Assembly: GCF_018873765.1 (NCBI RefSeq)
Contig: NC_057924.1
Location: forward strand, 18,781,542-18,845,541
DNA: 64,000 bases
From: Telopea speciosissima
Taxonomy: Eukaryota; Streptophyta; Magnoliopsida; Proteales; Proteaceae
Reading direction: 5' to 3'
In this document: positions 10,752 through 20,363 of the stretch, one piece after another
Layout of the letters: each line of letters starts with the position of its first letter
Position numbering within the stretch: position 1 is the stretch's first letter
Position numbers and translations under genes: made by a program
Notes under the pieces: model-generated
The model's database searches: none
Told to the model about the DNA's origin: nothing
The model's input: the letters and a program-made list of their open reading frames with translations, nothing else

Positions 10752-11342
10752 TAATACACTACTTTTCATTTTGAGAAAGCCTTCCACAATTGTGAGCAGT
10801 CTTCTTCTTCTTTAGAGTAAACTCTAAAAACTCAAAAATTGACCTAAGAAACTCCATTCCAATTGGACATATCTAATTTCAAGGCTATCAACCCACCTTT
10901 TCCCCTATAACACCGAAGAAAAGCAAATATTTCATATGCGATAAAAATATTATTAGACATCTGTCTATAGATACTCAAACAATTTAATATTTCTTTGTAC
11001 CTTTGAGTAAGGAAAGGGAGTAAATAATAAATGATTATTCTTCCATTACTTGTCTTCAACCATGTTCCCTCATTGCTAGAATAATTCTATGGAATAAAAG
11101 GAAAGCAAATTAGCTGAAAAAGGAAAAACATAAAAAAAACTCTAGGCTTTCAGTTGTTCTGCCAAAACCAAAAGGTTGCACACTATTCTTCTGTCCCTGC
11201 CTCTCAATAACTTTCAGTAGTAGGGCATCACCCAATAATCCATGTATCTATTATCATATCATAGCATCTGATATAACCAGCAACAAAAGTTCTTAAAAAA
11301 GCTAGAGAGGCCGGTTGAGAGCTGCTGCCCTACCCCATGAGG
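10752..11342. other. Intergenic, nothing recognised
   Basis: This is AT-rich sequence with no supported gene. The short minus-strand frame at 10844-11059 has no motif. Confidence 0.4.
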
Positions 11343-11351
11343 TAAAAAATA

Positions 11352-11530
11352 GAAGAAAAGTTCAATGTATGGGACACAGGGGCCACGCCTAGACACATTG
11401 GCAGGTGGGGAGGCAGAAATGACCGCCCCTCCCCCATGAATGGTGGAATTTTCATCCCCAATGTGTCAGCTCTCATTGGTTGTCGCACGCACGTGTGGCC
11501 CTTGCACTCCCATGCAGAGAACGGTTCCCC
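11352..11530. mobile_element. MITE-like foldback element (family M2)
   Basis: A 179-bp non-coding element is flanked by a perfect 9-bp duplication TAAAAAATA (11343-11351 and 11531-11539). The size of the duplication points to Mutator-like mobilisation. It shares the pattern GGCCACGC, then GAAATGACCGCCC, then CCCCATGAA with other M2 copies (14732, 16403, 27460). Confidence 0.7.
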
Positions 11531-11623
11531 TAAAAAATAACATCTATATTCAAGCCTCGGATCATTGACCCCACACTGGTGCAGGCACTACATCACCAAA
11601 CAACAATTTGTTGCCCTCATTTT

Positions 11624-12483
11624 AAGGGTGTCAAAATGGAATCGGAACTAATTGTTTACGATCAAATTGAATCGGAAAAATCGAATAGAAATTGATACCC
11701 CTTAATCGAATACTAGCCCATACATCAATTGGATTAATTAATAACATAATAATTAATTCAATAAACAACAATTATTGCATCATACTTGAAACATAAAATA
11801 AGTAAAATATCTTGGGTTAACTACATATTATATGGGAAAAAGATCTCTGTCCGGGAGTGTGGCCTATGCCAGCATTCCCATGAGTCTATCTCTTTCCTCC
11901 CCATGTGAAAAGACACCTCTACCGCCTTGTTTTAAGGAGGAGAGAGATAGACATATGGAAGTGCTGGCATAGGCCACACTCCTGGACAGAAAACTGCTTC
12001 CCATATTATATTTGTTCAAGTATGAATTGAAAATGATGGATGATGTTAAAATTGATTAACAAAACCATACTTTCTAACAGAAGAAATAGTTTGTTTATCA
12101 TATGAAAATGGAGAAGAAAAAAATGGAAAAACAAAGAATAAGAAAAGAAAAGAAAGATGAAAAAACATCAGCAAGAAAAATATGATGCATGAGGGAGACC
12201 AAGAGAGAATGGGGAAACACATGAATATAATGCTCTTGAAAATCGAGGTTGTCTCATTACTGTTTTTCAAAATCAACAGTACTACACAAACTACATGTGA
12301 ACTAGTTGTGAATGGAATAACTAAAACCGAATATAAACCAATAAAATCGAACCGTATATAAAACGATTCTGATTTTGACTGATTTCTATCTAGCTCGATT
12401 TTGATTTCACCTAATCAAAATGTAAACCACATCAAAACTGAACCAAATAATCAAAACCGCACCAATTGGCACCCTTAGAATGG
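11624..12483. mobile_element. hAT-like non-autonomous element hosting a nested MITE
   Basis: The ends AAGGGTGTCAA and TTGGCACCCTT are inverted, and the 8-bp direct repeat CTCATTTT flanks the whole (11616-11623 and 12484-12491). The right end has seven extra bases beyond the inverted arm, so the exact right end is uncertain. The inside is AT-rich, with repeated AAATCGAA/AACCGA motifs and no transposase. A 169-bp M1 MITE is nested at 11834-12002. Confidence 0.55.
11834..12002. mobile_element. 169-bp MITE, family M1, copy 1
   Basis: The element is palindromic, with arms carrying CCGGGAGTGTGGCCTATGCC and its near-reverse complement. A perfect 9-bp duplication ATATTATAT lies at 11825-11833 and 12003-12011. 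Copies at 14945-15113 (same length) and about 54990-55159 define the family. It is nested in the hAT-like element 11624-12483. Confidence 0.85.
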
Positions 12484-13196
12484 CTCATTTTAAACTGAAA
12501 TTATACCAATAATCCATGCATGCTAAGCATTTAAGGGCTAAAGTTCAAAAATGTAAATTGAGGGCAAGTAGGCCTCACTTTATAAAGAGGTTGGACACTT
12601 GGACCCTTATTTTTAGCCCCAAACAAAAAGCTGAGATAGAATTAAAACTATCAAACTGCAACTGCGCCCGCTCCCCTTTTAAGGAGGCATGCTGCTACCC
12701 ACTAAAGTACGCATGCAGAACAGAAAGATACAAAACTTTAATGAGCCATGCCATTCTTCCTTCCACATGGCCTTCCTTATATCTTTTAGATAATTAGATT
12801 CCATAAAACCTTTTCACTTTTTGGACCCATTTTGATCTGTGAATTATATCCCTCAGAAATCAACTTTCTATTTCCATTTCCTTCTCATCTCCCCCCTCCC
12901 TCTCCAACTTCTTAAATCACGAGTTCATTCATTGCTCTAATAAAGCTCAAAATGAAGAATTCATATTTTACAACTTTATCTGTGTTCTCTCTCTTTCACT
13001 TTCACAGTTCACTCATAGCTTTTTCTGGGCTTCACGGGTTTTGATTCTTCACCCCCCCCCCCACTCCTCTTAATGGCTATCTGTGTTTCTCTGTCACGCT
13101 TCAAACCGTACACCTGGGTTCCACTTCCACATTTATTTCTGGGTTTCACGGGTCTCATCCCTCTCTCTCTCTTCCAAATTTCTACTTTGTACAACC
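12484..13196 (+). other. Upstream region of the peroxidase gene
   Basis: No other gene is seen. The last 300 bp are rich in C and T, with a C run at 13051-13061, and probably contain the promoter and 5' leader. A sequence near 13024-13040 (CTGGGCTTCACGGGT) is repeated at 13139-13153 as CTGGGTTTCACGGGT, a local duplication in the leader. Confidence 0.4.
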
Positions 13197-14656
13197 ATGC
13201 CTGCTTCTGCTTCTTCTTCTTCTTCTTTCCTGTTCCTATACGCTGGTTTATTCTTCCTTGTAGTGATAATGATGTTACCCACCTCAGATTCTTCAGAACC
13301 TGCAAATTCAGGAAACATTACAAACAATAACACAACTAGCCCTCTTCAACAGCAGCTCTCGGTGGAATACTACAGCAAGACCTGCCCACAACTCGAACAG
13401 CTCGTCGCATCAGTGACCTTTCAACAATTTCATGAATCGCCCATATCTGGGCCTGCAACCATTCGTCTTTTCTTCCATGATTGCTTTGTCGAAGTAATTA
13501 AACCCTCCTCCCTTCATCTCTGAACTACTACGAAGAAACAAAGCGCATTTTAGCATATACTAGAAACTGCAGCTAACATGTACCAGGGGATCCTTCTCCA
13601 ACCCCAATTCTTCGCTTGATAAGCGAACGATGCTTCTTCATGTCCGTCGTCGTCTCCGGTAGGCTGCAAGTTTCAACCCCTGGTGCATTTTAGCAGAGAC
13701 CATTATCCCTTCCTTTTTAGAAACCCTAGATTTCTTCTTTTTTCCCTCTTTTTTCTAACTGGGTTTTGTACTGCATGGATTGAATTGGGGATTTCAGGGC
13801 TGCGATGCTTCGATTCTGATATCATCAAAACCGGGAAGTTCAGCATTGGCCGAGAAGGATGCGCACGATAACAAGGATATCGCAGGGGAGGCGTACGATA
13901 GCATAGAGAAAGCCAAGTCCTTAATCGAAACCAAATGCCCCGGCATTGTCTCCTGTGCTGATATTCTCGCCATCGCAGCAAGAGATTTCGTTCACCTGGT
14001 AATATAAACGATAGCTTCTTTCTAACGTGCGCCGTGTTGTTAAATGTTAATTATTCCATAAATTTTTTTGGTTTCAGGCTGGGGGTCCTTATTACCAAGT
14101 GAAGAAAGGAAGGTGGGACGGCCGGGTCTCAATGGCATCAAGTGTGAGCTCTAATATCCCACGTGCGAATTCCACGGTGGATGACCTTCTCAAGCTTTTT
14201 GCCTCCAAGGGTCTGACTTTAGAAGACCTGGTGGTGCTTTCGGGTGCCCATACCATTGGGTTTGCCCATTGTGAACATTTTGTGGATCGATTATATCACT
14301 ATAAGGGTACAAAGAAACCCGACCCATACATTGACCCGAGACTTTTGAAGGCTTTACGTATGACGTGTCCGGCTTCCGGTGGCAACACCGATGTGGTGGC
14401 GCCGTTTGACGTTACGACACCGTTTGTGTTCGACCATGTGTATTACATGAATTTGCAGGTTAAGATGGGGCTGTTGGCTACGGATCAAGCATTGTTCTTG
14501 GATCCAAGGACCCGACCCGTTGTTGTGTCTCTTGGGAAAGATAAGAAAAAGTTCTTTCAGGCATTTGCAGATGCTATGGAGAAGATGGGTTCAATAGGAG
14601 TGAAAAGGGGAGGGAAGAATGTGGAGATTAGGAGAAATTGTGCTCAAAATGTGTGA
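13197..14656 (+). CDS. PRX19: Class III secretory peroxidase (peroxidase 19-like), 3 exons
   Basis: This gene encodes a haem peroxidase that oxidises phenolics with H2O2 in the cell wall or vacuole. Exons are 13197-13493, 13798-13998 and 14078-14656; all introns are GT-AG and the product is 358 aa. Met1 at 13197 precedes a Ser-rich hydrophobic signal peptide (about residues 1-33). Exon 1 has the distal haem motif RLFFHDCFVE, exon 2 GCDASILIS and SCADILAIAARD, and exon 3 the proximal histidine motif VVLSGAHTIGFAHC and DQALFLDPRT. All eight conserved cysteines are present. Intron positions match two classical class III sites. The end (MGSIGVKRG) and the VKKGRWDG and STVDDLLKLFASKGLT segments are those I recall for Arabidopsis PRX19, so orthology is likely but untested. 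An upstream in-frame ATG at 13083 would give an atypical leader and was not chosen. Confidence 0.93.
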
Positions 14657-14731
14657 TGGTTCTTGAGTGAGTGTGAGGATTAGAGGATGTGTACAATCCG
14701 CAATGTATGCCATTATTTTCTTTTTATTTAT

Positions 14732-14903
14732 GGGGAAAGTGTTCTTGTGGGGAGCGTCACTGCTATACATGCGGGGCCAATGGAAATGCGTGTAGAAGCA
14801 TCAAGCGGGGTAGTCATTTCACATTTTATGGGGGTGGGGTAGTCATTTCACCCCCATGTGTTTGGGCATAGTGGTCATGTTTCCCCACAGAAACCATTTT
14901 CTC
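14732..14903. mobile_element. MITE-like foldback element (M2) in the peroxidase 3' flank
   Basis: A 172-bp element is bounded by the duplication TTATTTAT (14724-14731 and 14904-14911). Its inner part carries repeated GTCATTTCAC and CCCCATGTGTTTGGG. It lies 75 bp after the peroxidase stop and may overlap its 3' UTR. Confidence 0.7.
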
Positions 14904-14944
14904 TTATTTATATTCCAATATTTTTTTCTTAGTGATATAAATAT

Positions 14945-15113
14945 GGGAAGCAATTTTTGGTCCGGCAGTGTGGCCTACGTCAGCACTCCCATGTGTCTAT
15001 CTCTCTTCTCCTTGAAACAAAGGGGTAGAGGTGTTTTTTCAAATAAGGAGGAGAGAGATAGATTCATGGGAGTGCTGGCATAGGCCACACTCCCGGACAG
15101 AGAACTTTCTCCT
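14945..15113. mobile_element. 169-bp MITE, family M1, copy 2
   Basis: It is palindromic and 169 bp like copy 1, with a perfect 9-bp duplication TATAAATAT (14936-14944 and 15114-15122). The arms contain CGGCAGTGTGGCCTACG and its complement TAGGCCACACTCCCGG. Confidence 0.85.
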
Positions 15114-15151
15114 TATAAATATATAATCATATTGTGAGTGAATGAATGATA

Positions 15152-15365
15152 AGGGAAAAAGATTGCTACATTGCCTTTATACAGATTCATGCATATCTTC
15201 TTCACATAATAACAGTGGGACCTACATTGACATTGGTACTTTTATTATGATCATGTGGATCCCATGTAAACCCTTATGGATGATACTATTTGCCAACCCC
15301 TCAAAGTGTATAGATTCCTTTTTACACTGTCCTTATAGGAAACTCTCTTCCAAAAATTTAATGAG
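15152..15365. repeat. Short dispersed repeat M5, copy 1
   Basis: This non-coding segment has a counterpart at about 59334-59690. Shared blocks are GTGGATCCCATGT, TGGATGATACTATTT and TTACACTGTCCTT. No target duplication was found. Confidence 0.45.
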
Positions 15366-15451
15366 TCTTTTGTGCATGAACTAACTGTTTTTTTCGGGTA
15401 AGATCTTTTGTGTATGTACAAAGAGTAGTAAAAGGTTGATTAAAAAAAAAA

Positions 15452-15631
15452 GGAGGAAGAGTTCCCTCTGAGAGCGTAGCCTTGCGCCAACATGGGCCAA
15501 TGGAAGTGCATGTTCAAGCATCAACAAGGATGGAGTTTTTGCCTTTCATGGGGGCATGCCAATCATTTTGCCACATCATATGTCTGGCCGTAGGAGCCAA
15601 CGGACAGAGTCCTCCCCCCCCCCCCCCAAGA
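15452..15631. mobile_element. MITE-like foldback element (M2), copy 3
   Basis: It shares CATGGGCCAATGGAAGTGC, AAGCATCAA and CCTTTCATGGGGGCATG with the neighbour at 14732 and with 62350-62530. A run of 14 C at 15615-15628 lies at the right end. The flanks are A-rich, so no duplication can be read. Confidence 0.5.
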
Positions 15632-15739
15632 AGATAAAAAAAAAAACATAATGGGCTGGGCTGTTTCCTCAACCGGAGCTTCCAGCTAACTGTGGGCAAG
15701 AGTAAGTCTAGCTTAACCTACCTCAGTCCGGCACAGAGG

Positions 15740-15885
15740 ATCTTTATCTACTCCATTTTCTGGGCAGTTCTATTTCCTCAAGTTCCTCTAATAAACAAGG
15801 CGGAAAACCCTACCCCTGCCCGAACACACTGCCCGGGTGGGGTCTACCCCCCTCTATTAGAGGAACTTGGGGAAATAGAACCGGA
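15740..15885. repeat. Foldback repeat related to 10190-10320
   Basis: The segment TTCTATTTCCTCAAGTTCCT at about 15768 is repeated inverted at about 15852-15876, forming a hairpin around CCCTGCCCGAACACACTG. A related single-arm copy lies at 10222-10318. No coding. Confidence 0.55.
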
Positions 15886-16199
15886 AAGAAATGGAACAGA
15901 TAAAAATACCAGGAGGCACTTAAAGAGAATGGTCTTGAATGGAGGAACTAGGAATTTCATATGTAAGCCCCACTCCCTCAGGCCCCAAAACACTTCATCG
16001 GGATCTGGCTGTGCTGTGGGCATAGCCTTGGTAAAGACTATTTTTGAATAAGAATTAATCCATGATTAAAAGATGATGGTGGCAACATAAACTCACATAC
16101 ACAAAGTTTTGGACACTAAGAAGTGAGTGCATGCAGAACGATTTTCAAAAGCTATTCAAATAAGTGCAAACTAAACCAAGCAACCCACCCAGTGGTCCA

Positions 16200-16832
16200 A
16201 TGCTCTAAGAGCAGGGATGGTTGTGTATTTGATTCATATTCGTATCAATTTAAGAGAATCCGTGTTCAAAAAATCGATTTTCAAAAACTATTCAAATCCA
16301 TTTGAAAACTAATCAGATGCGGAGATAGATTGATTCAATTTCATACCGAATATAATCCGATCCATTTAGGTCCAATTATTAAAAAATATATATTATTAAA
16401 TAGGGAGAAAGAACGTTACCTAGTCATGTATTGCGCGAAGCCCCTGCACCCACATGCCCCATACACAGGCCTCACGAAATGACCGTCACACCCCCAATGA
16501 AAGGCAAAAATCACTAGGGGCATGGCAGTCATTTCATGCAACCCTGTGTCTGGGTGCAGAGGCCGTACACTGCACGCAACCAAGTAGCATTCTCTTTCCT
16601 ATTTAATAATAGTTTTAAAATAATATTTTATAACACTAAATTACACTTACTAATTTATAGTATATTACAAGTAACTAAGTAAAGATTAAATAAATAAATA
16701 AAGATTCGTGAGGACATCTAAGTATTTTCAAATATGTCACTTCATCATCAACCCTAGTGGGGTAGTAGATTCAGCCTTTTAGATTCAGCCTTTTAGCTTC
16801 TCGTCTTCTCAAATTTTCATCTTATCCCGTTC
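16200..16832. repeat. Dispersed repeat R, copy 1, left part (split by solo LTR)
   Basis: Together with 19767-19975 this forms one repeat that matches 26425-26975 (shared CTTCA-CATCAA-CCT-GTGGGG-AGT-ATTCAGCC and TTTTCAAAAACTATTCAAAT-like blocks). It is AT-rich and non-coding. An M2 MITE is nested at 16403-16599. Confidence 0.65.
16403..16599. mobile_element. MITE-like foldback element (M2), copy 4
   Basis: A 197-bp element has inverted ends (GGGAGAAAGAACGTTAC and GTAGCATTCTCTTTCC) and a near-perfect 9-bp duplication, TATTAAATA (16394-16402) and TATTTAATA (16600-16608). Inside are GAAATGACCGTCACACCCCC and CTGTGTCTGGGTGCAG. Confidence 0.7.
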
Positions 16833-18169
16833 TGTCACGCCCCCATCCCAACAAGGGATAAAATACATTATAAGGGGTGACTAGGACAACGCTTGTCATC
16901 CTACTAAGCTGCCAGGATCACTGACACAGTGTCCCAACGCACAGTCATAACTAATATTAAAACAATATAATATCAGAGTGCGGAAAGGAAAATATTACAT
17001 TCTAAATGATCAGTAGTTTTGCGGAAGCGTATAAAATCAATAGTTACAAGATGATCAAAGCCTAGATGATAAATACTGTAGTTAATCCATTTTTCATTAC
17101 CATCTAATAATGATCAACAAGGGTATAACAGTAAATGTTTATACATGGGCCTACGCCCTAAAATAAACAAAAGGGGAACAAGTCCCTAGAATTCTCACGG
17201 CCCGTAGGCACAATTGTCACAAGGACACCCGTTGCCATATTCCTCTAACACGCCTTAGGCTCCTCCGTACCTGCATCATAATCTAAAAATTGTGTACACG
17301 AGGGGGTTAGCTCTCCACTGAGCCAGTGAGGGGATGGGGATGCACAAACACACAATTCACATAGTCCAATGATGCATGCATATGTTAAGTAAATTTTCCA
17401 CCTAACATCACAACTAAGTCAATGGCATATGCCATCGTGACAACTCGGGAGACACTGTGGGTCACTTAACTTATCGCCACAATGAAACCTCAATTGTCAC
17501 CTGGGACCTACGCCGATCGAAGCCTCCAAGACCACTCAGTGGCAGACCCCTGATAACCAATACTACCATGACTGGCCTCTCCCACCTCCACAGAATCCGG
17601 TGTACTGATTACCCAACACCTAAACCCCTGTTGGTAAGGGTCGTAGCATAAGGGTGTAAAATCCTAGCCACAGACTACATGCAAGTCCTATCGTCCCGAG
17701 AGGTAATCCGGCGCATCAACTTTTCATCCGGTTTAGTGCCCGGTTACCAAGACGGACACGGCGCATCGATTCAACATGACATTCAACATAATTTCTTCAT
17801 AAATGTATATAGTGTTGGGGTTAGACACGCACTCCACCCAACACCGAGACCCATCAAGGTACAACATTACCAATCAACATCATAACATTCATATATATAA
17901 AAATATGCAATATGCGCAAGCATGCTTAATAATTTATAATGATGACATAATATACAATGCAATACTAATATCAAGCCCAAACAACCAAACCCACTCACTA
18001 TATGTGTTATGCCCCGATGTTATGAGTTGTCGCCGAAATCAAGTAACACGTCACAAGATGAAAACTTTAAACCTAAATAAAGAGTGAAAATATGGTTAAT
18101 TAAGTAAAGGGACGGATCCCCAAAAGGTCTCCCATAAATCATTTAAGTATAAGGTTTCAGAAGTAGAGT

Positions 18170-18545
18170 GGTTGCAGGAGTGGTTTCATGCCCAAATTCT
18201 GCAACCACATGTAAATCCTAGGAAACCAGGGGCTCGGAGACAGTTTATCAAGGTCGGTTGCGAGATGTGGTTTAAAATCGAAACCGAGTGTAAATCCGAC
18301 CTTCACGGGGCTCAGGACAATTTTAGTCAAGGTCGGATGCGAGATGTGGTTTCGTAAAATCGAAACCGAGGGTAAATCCGACCTTCACAGGGGCCTTCTC
18401 GGGAAGGTAATTTGGTGGTTTCTTGCAGGTCTAAAACCACATGTAAATCCTAGCTAACCAGGGGCTTAGGATAGTTTTAGTCAAGGTCGGTTGCGGTGTG
18501 GTTTGAAAATCGAATCCGAGTGTAAAACCACATACTGCAGTAACC
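18170..18545. repeat. Internal repeats of the solo LTR
   Basis: The block AAGGTCGGTTGCG, followed by GTGGTTT, AATCGAAACCGAG and GTAAATCCGACC, starts at 18250, 18329 and 18482. Blocks AACCACATGTAAATCCTAG and AACCAGGGGCT recur at about 18205 and 18435. The spacing is about 77-79 bp and twice that, so this is a decayed higher-order tandem array. Confidence 0.75.
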
Positions 18546-19164
18546 GAAAATTGAAGGGTTTCTCACTAGGGATTCATTTTCCAAGGGGTTTAAAGGTAGG
18601 GAGGCTTCAAGAAAGCTTCCTCCTAGGTCCATTAGGGTTCTAAGACCTCATTAAGTCCATGTAATCCCATGGATTTAAGAGAAAACAAAGAGAACCTAAA
18701 TTAGGACATAATATGGTAGAAACCTTAAATTTCTTAAATGGAAAGAGATTACTTAGGCTTAGGGCTTGTAATGGAGTGAAATAACTCCACCATAGTCTAG
18801 GTTTAGAGGTTCCATCGATTCCTTAGGTTCCAAGAGAACCCTAGGTCGAATTTCTCCCATTTCCCAAACCCCAAAACCCAAAATAGAAGAAAAGAGATGG
18901 GATTGAATGGCTTACCCACCCCAAGGTAGAAGGCTCCATGTTGAGGCTCCAAGAAGTGATCTTCAAACCTCCAACCAAGATTCTCCACCCTTCTTCCTCC
19001 TTTTCTCCTTCCTTCTTTCTTCTTTCCTTCTTTCTTCTTTCTTCTTTCTCCTTTCTCTCCTCTTTCTCTCTTCCACGATTTAGGCTAGATGGGAGAAGAA
19101 ATGAAAATGAATCCTTCTCCCCCCCCTTTGTCTTATTTAAAGAAAATGGACCTTGGATCCTCTA

Positions 19165-19352
19165 AGTTAAATGGGTCAAATAGCTAAATGGATAGTTTAA
19201 GTTAAATGGGTCAAGGATTAAATGGGTGGATCCAAGATAAATGGGTCATTAGGCTAAATGGGTAGTTTAAGTTAAATGGGTCACCCAAGTTAAATGGGTG
19301 CTCTAAGTTAGATGGGTCAAATAGAGTCAAATGGGCATCTTAACTAAATGGG
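19165..19352. repeat. TAAATGGGT short-motif array
   Basis: About eleven degenerate copies of TAAATGGGT at irregular 12-25-bp spacing fill the 3' part of the solo LTR. They are not coding. Confidence 0.8.
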
Positions 19353-19766
19353 CCTGCCCACAGGTTTCAAATAGAAAAGAACCCACTTGGGGATGGGTCC
19401 ATCCACCATGGGATTATAAGCCCATCACACGCTCCCTTAAATAAGTGGGACCCACAAATGGAATATTCCCAACTCAACTAAAATAGCCCGGGCTGTCCAA
19501 ATCTTGACCCGTACTTCGAGGGCATCAAGAGAAAGGGTAAATAAATAACCTTAAGGGCTAGAACTTACTATTTTCTTGTCATGGTTTGTCCCCCGTGACC
19601 CCGAATAGTTTCCTCCACAGGTAAACCCGCACTGTGGTCAATAATTTTGTAGCTGGGTTTGACCACCAGTGAGAACAGCTCACCAGCATACGTGGCAGTG
19701 ATAACCACACGTCACGGGGAAGAAATAATAATTAATTATGATCCGGGGTGCGGGTGTAACACGTTC

Positions 19767-19975
19767 TCCACCGCTCAACACAAGTAGTGAGACCAAAACG
19801 CCACTTTCTCTAGACTCAAAACTCCACTCTCCAATCTCCACTATGGAAGCAAATGGATAGACGAAAATCCGAATTCAATTTGTTTTCATATTGTTTAGGG
19901 GACTTCGTATTTAAAAAATATATTCTCATAAACTATTTGAATATGTTCAAAAATTAATCGAATGCAGATACAAAT
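19767..19975. repeat. Dispersed repeat R, copy 1, right part
   Basis: This continues the repeat interrupted by the solo LTR. It matches 26760-26960 (CTCA-CACAA-AGTGAGAC, then CTCCACTCT-CAATCT). Confidence 0.6.
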
Positions 19976-20354
19976 AGTAATATTATATTTGAGTACTAGT
20001 GACTAGTGAAGATAGACATGCATAGATTGGGCCTGGTCTCATTTATGACCTTACATAGAATTGTTTGGAGGGCATCAACTAGGTGGTTATTATTATGTTA
20101 TGTTGCTATTGTTCTTCTACTATTGTTGTTAACTTTTTCTTTCCGTGGATCTATTTTTCCGATCCAATGTAATTGAAGCTGAATTATTGTTGTTATATAT
20201 TCGATTTAAATTCGATCCGTTTATATCCTTATCCAAGAAGACCAAGGTGTTAGTGGGATCCACCTAACATTAACAGGGTTCACCCATTGGTAATGGATGG
20301 TTAACTTGAAGTTGAATAATAATAATAATAATGGATGGTTAGCTTGAAGTTGAA
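19976..20354. other. AT-rich spacer with AAT repeats
   Basis: No gene. The block GGATGGTTA-CTTGAAGTTGAATAATAATAAT is repeated twice at 20283-20363 and again right of the Mutator-like element. Confidence 0.5.
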
Positions 20355-20363
20355 TAATAATAA

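Larger units (their letters stand above)
16833..19761 (+). mobile_element. Solo LTR (or LTR-only element) with CGTTC duplication
   Basis: A 2,929-bp sequence begins TGTCACGCCCCCATCC and ends GGGGTGCGGGTGTAACA, flanked by a perfect 5-bp duplication CGTTC (16828-16832 and 19762-19766). It contains no gag or pol and no internal second LTR, so a solo LTR left by recombination is the simplest reading. The TGTCAC/TGTAACA ends and length suit long-LTR gypsy groups of plants, but the lineage cannot be proved without coding sequence. It sits inside repeat R, whose unbroken copy at 26425-26975 shows the empty site. Confidence 0.85.

Noticed and set aside
13083-13196. Upstream in-frame ATG of the peroxidase
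   Set aside because: It would add 38 residues without family similarity before a normal signal peptide; the Met at 13197 gives the expected secretory N-terminus.
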